The position numbers and the translations under genes are program-made. Positions 1-7,190 of a stretch of 14,383 nucleotides of DNA are shown piece by piece. The notes below the pieces were generated by a model. That model saw only the letters and a list, made by a program, of their open reading frames with translations. It was not told where the DNA came from and did no database searches. Where the stretch lies: assembly GCA_947575425.1 (NCBI GenBank), contig CANPNQ010000008.1, positions 1 through 14,383 on the forward strand. The letters are read 5' to 3'. Position 1 is the first letter of the stretch; each line of letters starts with the position of its first letter. This DNA is from an uncultured Erysipelotrichaceae bacterium. Lineage in GTDB: Bacteria; Bacillota_I; Bacilli_A; Erysipelotrichales; Erysipelotrichaceae.

Positions 1-206
1 AACTGATTTTTCCATTCCTCTATCCGTTTTACGCTGATCGGTGACTCTCGGCAATTAAAAACTGACAATACATTGATCCAATATTGATCAGGATTGGACG
101 CCATATATAACAAATGGCTTTCCCATTTTGTCCTATCAGAAAAAGCACAATCATAAATGATTGATCTCATCTGATTTTCAAATTGATTCACAAGTTTATT
201 TTCCAT
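1..206 (-). CDS. Hypothetical protein, N-terminal 68 codons (runs off the window)
   Basis: This open frame begins with ATG at 206-204 and stays open to base 1, so only the first 68 residues are visible. The start is well supported: GGGAGG lies five bases upstream and overlaps the last codons of the M23 gene, whose stop is two bases before this ATG, so the two are probably translationally coupled. The visible protein starts MENKLVNQFENQ and is rich in aromatic and charged residues (YDCAFSDRTKWE, NPDQYWINVL). It has no signal peptide or membrane segment. I do not recognise the family. Its place at the tail of the mating-channel genes suggests an accessory transfer or element-maintenance role, but that is inference from position only. 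Confidence 0.75.
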   Translation of the reverse strand, partial: MENKLVNQFENQMRSIIYDCAFSDRTKWESHLLYMASNPDQYWINVLSVFNCRESPISVKRIEEWKNQ

Positions 207-208
207 AA

Positions 209-2131
209 TTACCTCCCGTAAATATGATTTCGGAACTCATCGTCACAAAACATCGTAACATCTATCATTTTCTGCCAAGTGCCAATATCACCCGCATTCG
301 TTGAATATGGCATATGGTATCCATCCTCGGTGTCAATCCAACCCTGTATATGCAAATGGGATCCAATAGCCATCCCGGTTTCTCCGACATCACCAATATA
401 ATCGCCCGCTGTGACAGAATCGCCTTCATGAACACGAACAGATTCATTATTTAGATGGAAATATGCGACATACAAATAACTTTCAATATCGTTACGCTTA
501 TCCTTTATTGGTATCTGCAAAATAATCTGATTTCCAGCAAAATTCTTACCGCATGTTGTCTCGCTGTGTTTCCCTTCATCCATGCAGATATCACCGCTTT
601 CTGTAATACCGTTTTGCACATAAATCACCTTTGCATCAGAAACCGCATATACTTTTACCCCTTTCGATGCAGGAATATCAGTTCCTCCGTGGAAGGCACC
701 GTCTAACATTTTTCGATATCCCACCTTATATACAACGCTTCCTGCCTCAACATCTTCTATCGCTATCGGACGTGATAAAAACGATGCATTTACATTCGGC
801 AAATAAACAAAATGAGCTGCGTACTTCATTCCGTTCTCTTTTAAAGAGAGACGTGCCTTATCTTTCAACTTTGCTATATTTTCATCAGAGCCATATTCTG
901 CCCGTTTATCGGGAGGCAACAACTGATACTCCGGAAATAAATCAAGATAATCTTCATAGGTCAAGGTTGAAGTTATGTCCGTACCAAACATAGTTTCTCT
1001 TTTCACGGTAATAGGTTCACCCCATGCATATTTGGCTGGATTATATTGATTAAAAATCATATCCAGCATATCATCATAATTAAGAATCCAAGTTTCTTCA
1101 TCCTTAGCATTATCAAGTAATGCAAAAAGAGCCTCGTATTCTTCTTTGTTCTCGGTAGTCCATCCCAACGCACTCGTAATAGATAAAACTTCATCCGGAA
1201 CTACGTTGGTATCGTATCTGTACTCATAATATACTTCATTTTCTACGAACGAAATCACCCGCCCGCTATATTCAAAACTGCAAATAATCATAATCAGGCA
1301 GATTGCAATGATGAATACAAGAATCACAGGGAGCATAGAGAGTAATCCGACAATTAAAGACGGAATCGATATGACAAACGAGATAATGCCTTGGAACAGA
1401 TGAATCATTGCTGGTATAAAATTTTTAATTAACCTCAGCCCTGTCCTTATTGTGCGCTTGGTATATCGTATGCCCTTTGTAGTGGAGGCGATGATATGAT
1501 CGCTGATATCATCACGAGAATTCAATTTGCTTTCAAATTTCCTTGCTTGATTAGATATTGTTTTTTTCGTACTGCTTCGAGGTGAAAAGCCCTGCTTCAT
1601 TTTAGGCTTTACTTGTTTATAATAAGCCTGCTTTTCTTCTTTCGTCTGATTCTTCCAAGAGGAGCGAGCATTTTTATAAAAACCACTGTCTTTATAAGAT
1701 TCTTTTCCATCACTTTCAGTTATATCCTCATCACCATGAGAGGATATTGGATCCACACTTTCGTTTTGGTTTTTTTGCTTTTCTCGTTTTTTCTTTGCTT
1801 CTTCCTTCTTTCTTTTTTCTTCTGCCTCTACATAAGATTTATAATACGTATGCCTTGCATGATGCTTTCTTATGACATTGATTCCGCTCCTGCCCAAACG
1901 ATAAGCATTGCGGACTCCATAGACAGAATCCGCTGTGCTTTCTTTTACAATTCCCGCTGATACGTCATCAAGCTCATCATAAAAATCCTCGGTAAAATTG
2001 GTAAACATTTGTGCTTCTGACTTAATCAGCGTCTTGGATCCCTGCATGATGCCCTTGCTTGTTTTAAAAGCAGTGTGCACTGTTTTATCCAATTGCACAT
2101 TTTTGAGCTTTACATGATCACTCATAACCAT
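209..2131 (-). CDS. Membrane-anchored M23 (LytM-type) peptidoglycan hydrolase of the conjugation apparatus
   Basis: This 640-residue protein is likely the cell-wall hydrolase that opens peptidoglycan for the mating channel (VirB1-like role). Residues 1-240 are hydrophilic, strongly basic and probably cytoplasmic, with a Lys/Glu-rich stretch at about 103-123. A hydrophobic region at about 238-285 forms one or two membrane helices. The C-terminal part carries an M23 zinc-peptidase domain with every key residue visible: HGGTD (H481, D485), the FH at 558-559, and HLH at 592-594. Two cysteines (C516, C527) sit in an insertion inside the M23 fold and could form a disulfide outside the cell. The segment at 320-460 matches nothing I know. 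The start codon shares its A with the VirB4 stop (TAATG), implying translational coupling; a second in-frame ATG lies two codons later. The hydrolase identity is firm; the transfer role is inferred from context. Confidence 0.9.
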   Translation of the reverse strand: MVMSDHVKLKNVQLDKTVHTAFKTSKGIMQGSKTLIKSEAQMFTNFTEDFYDELDDVSAGIVKESTADSVYGVRNAYRLGRSGINVIRKHHARHTYYKSYVEAEEKRKKEEAKKKREKQKNQNESVDPISSHGDEDITESDGKESYKDSGFYKNARSSWKNQTKEEKQAYYKQVKPKMKQGFSPRSSTKKTISNQARKFESKLNSRDDISDHIIASTTKGIRYTKRTIRTGLRLIKNFIPAMIHLFQGIISFVISIPSLIVGLLSMLPVILVFIIAICLIMIICSFEYSGRVISFVENEVYYEYRYDTNVVPDEVLSITSALGWTTENKEEYEALFALLDNAKDEETWILNYDDMLDMIFNQYNPAKYAWGEPITVKRETMFGTDITSTLTYEDYLDLFPEYQLLPPDKRAEYGSDENIAKLKDKARLSLKENGMKYAAHFVYLPNVNASFLSRPIAIEDVEAGSVVYKVGYRKMLDGAFHGGTDIPASKGVKVYAVSDAKVIYVQNGITESGDICMDEGKHSETTCGKNFAGNQIILQIPIKDKRNDIESYLYVAYFHLNNESVRVHEGDSVTAGDYIGDVGETGMAIGSHLHIQGWIDTEDGYHMPYSTNAGDIGTWQKMIDVTMFCDDEFRNHIYGR

Positions 2132-4569
2132 TACCCATGATCTATTTGATTTCTTTCATCCGGCTTTGTGGTCATAGCTCGATATAATTCTGTGTCTTTT
2201 GGGAAGTTATCAGTAAATGGAATCACCGCTTTGCCATTATATAGCAATCCGCTTCCTTCTTCTCCGTTGGCAATAAATGCCATCTGATCCTCGCTTATAT
2301 TAAACAATTCCTGTAGACATTCCCGATCACTCGCCGATTGATTCATCATGAGTACAAATTCACTGTTAGAAACCATGGTTCGTGTCGCCATATTGGACAG
2401 CAATTCTTCCGGGTTCTGCGTGATCCCAGTCAAAATAGCATTGTACTTTCTTGCTCTTTTCCACAGAATAGAGAAAAAATCCAAACAATAAGAGGAACTG
2501 AACAACGTCGTTATCTCATCAATATAGACACAAGATATCTTACCTTGATAAAAGTTAGATACCATACGCTGCCATAATGATTCCAAAACCACAAGCATAG
2601 CCAATGGCTTCATTGATGAAGGTAGATCTCTTGTTACATAGACAGTATATCTGTTTTTAATATCGACATTAGATTCCTTTGCGAAAAAGTTATTCGTTCC
2701 CTCTACGTAAATTTCCATTGCTTTAGCAACAGCTTGAGCTTCCGTATCTTGGATTTTTTTCATTTCATGATAGAAGTCCGTAAATGTTGGTACTTTCAAT
2801 GATTGGCTACTGCCATCTTTTTTGCTCTGTGTTACTTGCTCGCTATATCTGCCATAAACATATCTTGCACATCGATCTACCAAAGAAATAACACCCGGTG
2901 TCATCTGCCGATCTCCTACAATACAAGCAGTCATCGCTTGACAGAATTCCACTTTACTTGCTAGGAAATCCTTATCTTCAATTTCTCCATCTAAAGGATT
3001 CAAAAAGTTTCCGCTTGTATTATTTAGTTCAACAATCGTACCATCAATTCCTTTTAACTTGGCAAGATGGACGTATTCCATTTCCGGATCAATGACAATA
3101 ACATCCACATTGGGATTCATAAGCAAAAACATCAGCATTTCCTCTTTGCATTTAAAGGACTTGCCGCTTCCCGGTTTACCAAAAATCCATCCGGTAGGAT
3201 TCAGCAATAAAACACGATCACACCGCAGTAAATTCCCCGAAATACCGTTAATTCCATAATAGATGGAATTCTTTGTACGGTGATTCAGTTCCATAGAAGT
3301 AAATGGAATGAAACTGGCTGCCGCTGATGTAGTCAAGGTTCTTTCTATCGGTAAGCGAGAATAGCATAAGGGGAGCGCCGATTGAAAGCCTGCTTCCTGA
3401 AGAAAATAAATAGCGCCGAGATTTAAATTATGCTTTTTCGCTACATTGATTGCCCGCCTTTCCAGTTCCTCCAATTCTTCCTTACTCGCACAATTCAACA
3501 GCATAACAAATTGGCAACTGAATAGCCTCTGGTTTCTTGTTTTAATGTCCTCCAACAATGTCCTTGCTTCCTGATAACTGTATTTTGTTTCTTCAGGGAT
3601 CATTTCCGGACTGTAACCATTTTTGTATGCCTTTTGCTCCTCCTTGGTCTTATCTTTCTCAATGGTCGCCTTTTGACGCATAACCAGCTGTAATGCCTCT
3701 GCTTGATCGATGATTTTTAAATGGATATTGATGGTAAAGTTATATTGCAGTTTAGAAAGATCACTTAAAAAGGCATCGCATAACTCTGTGGAATAATTTT
3801 TTAAAAACAATACTTTACAAAAGCGATCTTCAATCTTAAAGGAAGCGTTATTCTCAAAATGTATTCCATCAGGAGCAATTGCATCCTTTGTGGATAACCC
3901 GTCTAAGTGCTCATAATCAAAATGCAATTTTTTCTTTGGTTGCATGATGTTATATAACAATTCAAGTCGTTCAGAACCGCGCATCATTCTCTGCTCTGGA
4001 AAAAGGCAGCCTAATGTCTTTAGTTTGCGCATCAATTCTTTTTGTATGGTAGATAATTCCCGATAGGCATCATCTAAAGTTTCTTCTTTGATCGCAAAAC
4101 TGATATATTTATCGCTGATGATATTGTTACTGCCTGTTTTCATTCCGTTAATCAACATATTGTTGATTTCTCCGCGGTACTTATCGCAATCATCTTCACG
4201 ATATTTTATTAACACATCATCACGATATTGCTCCTCATCAAGTGAATGGTTATGGATCGTAATGTCCATCCCTTCTTCCGGTGTCAGAGAATTCAAAAGC
4301 TGCATCCAATAAGAGAATATATCCTCTCTTTTTTCATCATTCGCAATTTGATAATTGATATCTTCTACCTTAATGGTAGCGCTGTATCGCTGATTTGGCA
4401 ATAAGGCAACACCGTTGGAAAACATCTTAACGTAAGGTATCAGATTCTGTGTGCTTCTTTTTACGTCCTTTTTCTTTTTTCGTTCCATCCTCTTGGATTT
4501 GTGCTTGCTCTTTGGCAATGCGCCGCCTGTTTCTTGCGGCAATAATTTTCTCTTTGATAGATTGATCAT
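2131..4569 (-). CDS. virB4: VirB4/TraE-family conjugation ATPase
   Basis: This is the VirB4-type ATPase (812 residues) that energises assembly of the type IV secretion channel at the cytoplasmic membrane. The Walker A motif GKPGSGKS is at about residues 464-471. The Walker B motif CVYIDEI has its acidic pair at about 684-685, and TGITQNPEE follows near 713-721. The N-terminal RSTQNLIPY segment is typical of Firmicutes TraE/VirB4 proteins. The start was chosen as ATG 4569 because AAAGGAG lies nine bases upstream. A TTG at 4593 would extend the frame by eight codons but lies upstream of that site. This start makes the first 47 codons overlap the end of prgI by 143 bases in another frame. An internal ATG at 4488 is possible, but its only purine-rich site directly abuts it. 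Length and motifs look intact. Confidence 0.96.
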   Translation of the reverse strand: MINLSKRKLLPQETGGALPKSKHKSKRMERKKKKDVKRSTQNLIPYVKMFSNGVALLPNQRYSATIKVEDINYQIANDEKREDIFSYWMQLLNSLTPEEGMDITIHNHSLDEEQYRDDVLIKYREDDCDKYRGEINNMLINGMKTGSNNIISDKYISFAIKEETLDDAYRELSTIQKELMRKLKTLGCLFPEQRMMRGSERLELLYNIMQPKKKLHFDYEHLDGLSTKDAIAPDGIHFENNASFKIEDRFCKVLFLKNYSTELCDAFLSDLSKLQYNFTINIHLKIIDQAEALQLVMRQKATIEKDKTKEEQKAYKNGYSPEMIPEETKYSYQEARTLLEDIKTRNQRLFSCQFVMLLNCASKEELEELERRAINVAKKHNLNLGAIYFLQEAGFQSALPLCYSRLPIERTLTTSAAASFIPFTSMELNHRTKNSIYYGINGISGNLLRCDRVLLLNPTGWIFGKPGSGKSFKCKEEMLMFLLMNPNVDVIVIDPEMEYVHLAKLKGIDGTIVELNNTSGNFLNPLDGEIEDKDFLASKVEFCQAMTACIVGDRQMTPGVISLVDRCARYVYGRYSEQVTQSKKDGSSQSLKVPTFTDFYHEMKKIQDTEAQAVAKAMEIYVEGTNNFFAKESNVDIKNRYTVYVTRDLPSSMKPLAMLVVLESLWQRMVSNFYQGKISCVYIDEITTLFSSSYCLDFFSILWKRARKYNAILTGITQNPEELLSNMATRTMVSNSEFVLMMNQSASDRECLQELFNISEDQMAFIANGEEGSGLLYNGKAVIPFTDNFPKDTELYRAMTTKPDERNQIDHG

Positions 4570-4900
4570 TGTTTTTAACTCCTTTCTTCTCAATCAGCAA
4601 AATCTGCTGATTCTGATATGATATTTTTTGATTTCTTATATAATACAAAATCACATATTTTAAATAGGTCTGCATCGGAATTCCATCCCGCTCACAAAAA
4701 CCAACTACGACTCCCGGCATGATAAAAATGATGATGATAATACCTACTCCATCAGATCCTATCAACGGATATAAAAAGAAACTGATGATAAGACCTAAAG
4801 CTGCACCGACCAATAAATATAGCCATTGTCTTCTTGTCAGTCCCAGCGCCCAACGTCCTTTATATTCCTTGATGTCTTTTGGCACTCTTACATATATCAC
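4427..4900 (-). CDS. prgI: PrgI-family (VirB3-like) conjugation membrane protein
   Basis: This 157-residue protein matches the PrgI family of Gram-positive conjugation systems, a small inner-membrane component encoded next to VirB4 and comparable to VirB3. The start YVRVPKDIKEYKGRW and the following GLTRRQW are family hallmarks. Two membrane helices follow at about 25-46 and 50-70, then a CERDGIP turn and a long basic, Lys/Arg-rich tail (about 100-157). The start was set at GTG 4900, because AAAGGAGG lies eight bases upstream; an upstream GTG at 4909 would fall inside that site. The tail overlaps the virB4 N-terminus by 143 bases in another frame. The gene follows the VirB6-like gene after a 14-base gap that holds the ribosome-binding site. 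Confidence 0.88.
   Translation of the reverse strand: MIYVRVPKDIKEYKGRWALGLTRRQWLYLLVGAALGLIISFFLYPLIGSDGVGIIIIIFIMPGVVVGFCERDGIPMQTYLKYVILYYIRNQKISYQNQQILLIEKKGVKNNDQSIKEKIIAARNRRRIAKEQAQIQEDGTKKEKGRKKKHTESDTLR
4579..4585 (-). promoter_or_regulatory. Ribosome-binding site deciding the virB4 start
   Basis: Read on the minus strand this is AAAGGAG, nine bases before the ATG at 4569. It lies inside the prgI coding region and is the main reason for placing the virB4 start 143 bases upstream of the prgI stop instead of after it. Confidence 0.7.
4592..4612. repeat. 8-bp inverted repeat upstream of the virB4 ribosome-binding site
   Basis: AATCAGCA at 4592-4599 and TGCTGATT at 4605-4612 are perfect reverse complements around a 5-base loop. 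In the transcript the hairpin would end six bases before the AAAGGAG site of virB4. It lies within prgI codons, so it may be chance or may tune virB4 initiation through passage of the prgI-translating ribosome. No run of U follows, so it is not a terminator. Confidence 0.4.
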
Positions 4901-4914
4901 ATTTTCCACCTCCT

Positions 4915-5751
4915 TTAATGTGCTCCCATAATTGCCTTACTCCATGATCCTGTCTGAAATAATGCAATCACCAATAAAATGGTATAGCCTATAAATTCCC
5001 ACATGGATGTGCTTACTTCATTCACAGATATCACCACCGCTTCTGTTGTAATCATTTGACCGTAAAATAAAAATACAACCATAATGAAAACGACCTGCAA
5101 GGATAAAGCGCAGATCCGCTTAATAAACCCATAGCCGATTGACGATATTTCATGACTGCTTGATACAACAGTTGCTAATGGCAATGCTGCAATCGCACTC
5201 ATCACGTATATTTCAACATAACGTAATTTTAAAACAATCCCGCAAAGTGATTGGCATAATGGCTGAATCACATTAATAATTGAACATGTAAACCATAAAG
5301 AAATCAATGTTCCTATGTCCTGTCCCTCCAAAGCATCTGTAACACTACCGCTGACCGCCGGTACTGTGTTGATAGTAAAATTGGCATTTCTGACAATTTC
5401 AGCCGAAAGAGAGTAGACACCGTCCAAAATTTCCGGTATATTTTCCAACACCATCATTCCTATCATCAGTTTGAATATAAAGATAACAAAAAAGCGCAAA
5501 GATTCAATTCCCTGCGCTTCTGTTTTCCTTAGTATTTGAATCAACTCGGTAAATAGAAAAATACTCAAGATCATATATGCAATCGGCAAAACAGCCCGTT
5601 CATTGATTGATAAAACAGTACTCCAAATATTTTGATTAAACTGCGATGGCGATTTGGATGCTAAAGAAATAAGATCCCCGATACTTTCTGTGAGTAAGCG
5701 GAATACTTCATTCACTTGATTCACAATGCCATTTATCAGCCAATCCCACAT
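4915..5751 (-). CDS. VirB6/TrbL-like polytopic conjugation channel protein
   Basis: This 278-residue protein has about six hydrophobic segments, near residues 54-74, 86-106, 148-174, 180-197, 214-234 and 251-268. The N-terminal part (MWDWLINGIVNQVNEVF and on) looks amphipathic. Length, topology and position directly before prgI and virB4 match the VirB6/TrbL-type channel proteins of Firmicutes conjugative elements, which line the inner-membrane part of the transfer pore. AAAGGAG nine bases before ATG 5751 supports the start. Four cysteines occur in or near membrane segments. There is no catalytic motif. Assignment rests on topology and synteny more than on diagnostic residues, so the family name is likely, not certain. 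Confidence 0.8.
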   Translation of the reverse strand: MWDWLINGIVNQVNEVFRLLTESIGDLISLASKSPSQFNQNIWSTVLSINERAVLPIAYMILSIFLFTELIQILRKTEAQGIESLRFFVIFIFKLMIGMMVLENIPEILDGVYSLSAEIVRNANFTINTVPAVSGSVTDALEGQDIGTLISLWFTCSIINVIQPLCQSLCGIVLKLRYVEIYVMSAIAALPLATVVSSSHEISSIGYGFIKRICALSLQVVFIMVVFLFYGQMITTEAVVISVNEVSTSMWEFIGYTILLVIALFQTGSWSKAIMGAH

Positions 5752-5788
5752 AGTGTATCACTCCTTTCGTATGGATCATCTGTTTCAA

Positions 5789-5992
5789 TTACCATGATAC
5801 TGACTTTAATGCAATTCCTGCGGCGATAATGATGATCCCACCTACTATTTGCCATAATGCAGATGCAATTCCGGGACCTTGATGGTCTTTAAAAGCTACA
5901 CCAAGCATAACCATACCGATCAGTCCATAAATGGTTCCACCCAGAATGACACCTTTTGATAATAAATCCAACAGCGTAGTTAGAATTTCCAT
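5789..5992 (-). CDS. Small two-helix membrane protein, VirB2/TrbC- or Maff2-like
   Basis: This 67-residue protein has two hydrophobic helices, at about 12-34 and 42-62, joined by a short polar loop (FKDHQGPG). That layout, and its place just before a VirB6-like gene, is that of the VirB2/TrbC-type small pilin-like proteins and the Maff2 family of Firmicutes conjugative elements. The start was set at ATG 5992, because AGGAG lies nine bases upstream. The frame stays open upstream to an ATG at 6094, which would add 34 charged codons, but that start has no good ribosome-binding site and would put a soluble leader before the first helix. There is no obvious signal-peptidase site. The family name is inferred from size, topology and synteny. 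Confidence 0.75.
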   Translation of the reverse strand: MEILTTLLDLLSKGVILGGTIYGLIGMVMLGVAFKDHQGPGIASALWQIVGGIIIIAAGIALKSVSW

Positions 5993-6117
5993 AATATTTT
6001 TCTCCTTTTCGGGTTCTGCCCTTAGATGCTTTTTGATTGGAAGCATAACCAAAAAAGCAACATCCTTAAGACATTGCTCTGTTCTCAATAACATTCAATT
6101 TTATTTCTCGATTTATG

Positions 6118-6420
6118 TTAAAAATTTCTCGCTACATAACGTACTGTAACAATATGAACTTGTCGCTTCTTCTTATAATCACGGTAGATAATCACATAAT
6201 TCTTGACAAATAATTGCCGATATTTACCTGTTCCATAAATACCTACTTGTCTGATTGATCCTCGCTCCGGCATCTGATCTAGACTCAATATTGCCTTTTC
6301 CAGATTCTTTACCATCGATGATGCAATATCAGGAACATGCAGATTTTCCGCAATATAAGAATAAATTTCGTTTAGATCCTGCAACGCTCGAGGATATAAA
6401 CTGACCGTATATTTATCCAA
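6118..6420 (-). CDS. RelE/ParE-superfamily toxin of a type II toxin-antitoxin pair
   Basis: This 100-residue basic protein has the RelE/ParE layout: an N-terminal strand (KYTVSLYPRALQDL), paired helices (NEIYSYIAENL and a second near residues 33-50), then C-terminal strands. The conserved YRQLFVKNYVIIYRDY and VHIVTVRYVARNF segments are typical of this superfamily. Such toxins act on ribosome-bound mRNA (RelE type) or on DNA gyrase (ParE type); the sequence does not decide which. The start is TTG at 6420, preceded by GGAGG with a seven-base gap. It overlaps the antitoxin stop by eight bases, so antitoxin and toxin are translationally coupled. The pair interrupts the run of conjugation genes and has its own promoter, consistent with an acquired stability cassette. 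Confidence 0.9.
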   Translation of the reverse strand: MDKYTVSLYPRALQDLNEIYSYIAENLHVPDIASSMVKNLEKAILSLDQMPERGSIRQVGIYGTGKYRQLFVKNYVIIYRDYKKKRQVHIVTVRYVARNF

Positions 6421-6676
6421 AATACTTCCTCCGTAATAAGGATAATGCTTCTTCCGCCGGAATCAACGTGCCATCTTCACGAAATTCACTTTCTGCCTCA
6501 CTGATCGCTTTGTCTGTTTGCGTCGTTTCCAACATTTCTTCATACGTTTCAATACTCATAACCACCAGATCGCCATAGCCGTTTTTGGTAATAAATATCG
6601 GCTCCCTTTTCTCATGGCACAAATCAGATATTTCAGTTGTGTTACGCAAATCTGTAATAGGTTTAATTTGTGGCAT
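6413..6676 (-). CDS. Phd/YefM-family antitoxin
   Basis: This 87-residue protein is the antitoxin partner of the downstream RelE/ParE-type toxin. The N-terminal half (PQIKPITDLRNTTEISDLC, then EPIFITKNGYGDLVVMS) is the Phd/YefM DNA-binding fold, and SIETYEEML follows. The acidic C-terminal half would wrap the toxin. The start was set at ATG 6676, with GGAGG eight bases upstream; a TTG at 6691 would add five residues but precedes that site. Proteins of this family bind palindromes in their own promoter and repress it with toxin as co-repressor. A perfect 13-bp inverted repeat covering the -10 element just upstream fits this exactly. Confidence 0.92.
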   Translation of the reverse strand: MPQIKPITDLRNTTEISDLCHEKREPIFITKNGYGDLVVMSIETYEEMLETTQTDKAISEAESEFREDGTLIPAEEALSLLRRKYFG

Positions 6677-6691
6677 TTCATACACCTCCAA

Positions 6692-6720
6692 TGTACATAA
6701 TTATAGCATAATTATGTACA
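6692..6720. promoter_or_regulatory. Perfect palindromic operator overlapping the -10 of the toxin-antitoxin promoter
   Basis: The arms at 6692-6704 and 6708-6720 are perfect 13-base reverse complements (core GTACATAATTAT / ATAATTATGTAC) separated by AGC. The repeat contains the TATAAT element of the antitoxin promoter, so a bound Phd/YefM-type antitoxin would block RNA polymerase. This is the expected autoregulatory site. Binding itself is inferred. Confidence 0.82.
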
Positions 6721-6729
6721 ATCAGTAAA
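6700..6729 (-). promoter_or_regulatory. Extended -10 promoter of the toxin-antitoxin cassette
   Basis: On the minus strand TATAAT (6700-6705) is preceded by TGC, giving a perfect extended -10 element. TTTACT (6724-6729) lies 18 bases upstream as a four-of-six -35 match. Transcription would start a few bases before the antitoxin ribosome-binding site, leaving a very short leader. The promoter could also supply transcripts to the channel genes downstream, since no terminator is visible after the toxin gene. Confidence 0.75.
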
Positions 6730-6758
6730 CCATTCAAACAAACAAAATGCAATTGTAA

Positions 6759-7178
6759 TTAAGACACCTCCCTTAAATATAGTTCCATTTCTTCCTGAGA
6801 AACATCAATAATATCCATATCTTCCAGATAATCAGCATAATTTGCCGGATCCATTTCCCATCCGGCATCCAACTGATGCGCTTCCCTTTGCTCCTTGATA
6901 TAGTGATAGGGATTCAAATACTTGCTTTGATCCGCATCCGCAGTCATATTATAATGTGAATGATGAGTAAGGTTGTATTTGCAATCACGATATATATAAT
7001 GCCCTCTGACATCGATCAAGCATTCATTTGGCTTTAATCGTTTGATTTCATCCGGTGGCAGCAGCTGCCTTTGAATCAATTGATTGCTTCTGCTCCAAGA
7101 ACCGTTTGCCCCCTTCGTTTCTTGAATCGACATATAGTCTATCGTTGTGTTACCAATATTTTTCGATAAGTATTCCAA
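6759..7178 (-). CDS. C-terminal part of the VirD4/TraG coupling protein, separated by an in-frame stop
   Basis: These 139 codons continue the VirD4 frame exactly where the stop at 7188-7190 ends it. Read through, the sequence is LGGK-stop-FTTLEYLSKNIGN, where intact VirD4/TraG proteins read without a break. Later blocks QLLPPDEIKRLKPNECLIDVRG and IYRDCKYN are typical of the TraG C-terminus, which finishes the RecA fold. The only start codon near the break is a TTG at 7178; the nearest GG-rich site, GGTGG, is about 16 bases away, so independent translation looks weak. No further stop has appeared over the fragment, so the break is recent, is a sequencing error, or is tolerated (readthrough or a two-piece protein). 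It is the last gene before the toxin-antitoxin promoter. Confidence 0.7.
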   Translation of the reverse strand: MEYLSKNIGNTTIDYMSIQETKGANGSWSRSNQLIQRQLLPPDEIKRLKPNECLIDVRGHYIYRDCKYNLTHHSHYNMTADADQSKYLNPYHYIKEQREAHQLDAGWEMDPANYADYLEDMDIIDVSQEEMELYLREVS

Positions 7179-7187
7179 TGTAGTAAA

Positions 7188-7190
7188 TTA
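7188..7190 (-). other. In-frame TAA interrupting virD4
   Basis: The codons around it read GGT GGA AAG TAA TTT ACT ACA TTG GAA TAC, so upstream and downstream segments are in the same frame. A single-base change from GAA, CAA or AAA would create this stop. TAA also ends other genes here (for example virB4 and the M23 gene), so it is not reassigned in this genome. Confidence 0.9.

Noticed and set aside
83..99. TGATC...GATCA short inverted repeat within the first partial gene
   Set aside because: Arms of only five bases within coding sequence; not distinguishable from chance.
835..849. Inverted repeat TCTCTTT-T-AAAGAGA
   Set aside because: The one-base spacer leaves no workable hairpin loop, it lies in the M23 coding region, and an AT-rich short palindrome of this size is likely by chance.
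1613..1960. Hydrophobic plus-strand open frame (115 codons)
   Set aside because: It is the antisense shadow of the Lys/Glu-rich N-terminal region of the M23 protein; codons for Lys and Glu read as Phe and Leu on the other strand, creating a false membrane protein.
4570..4593. TTG at 4593 as the virB4 start
   Set aside because: The AAAGGAG site lies downstream of this TTG and is correctly spaced for the ATG at 4569 instead.
6095..6758. Possible direct repeats flanking the toxin-antitoxin cassette (AT-rich CAATTnTAATT-like stretches near 6097 and 6750)
   Set aside because: The match is imperfect and both stretches are AT-rich, so they do not support a defined insertion site.
7188..7190. Genome-wide reassignment of TAA to a sense codon
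   Set aside because: TAA ends other genes in the window at the expected places (virB4 and the M23 gene, for example), so the virD4 stop is local.
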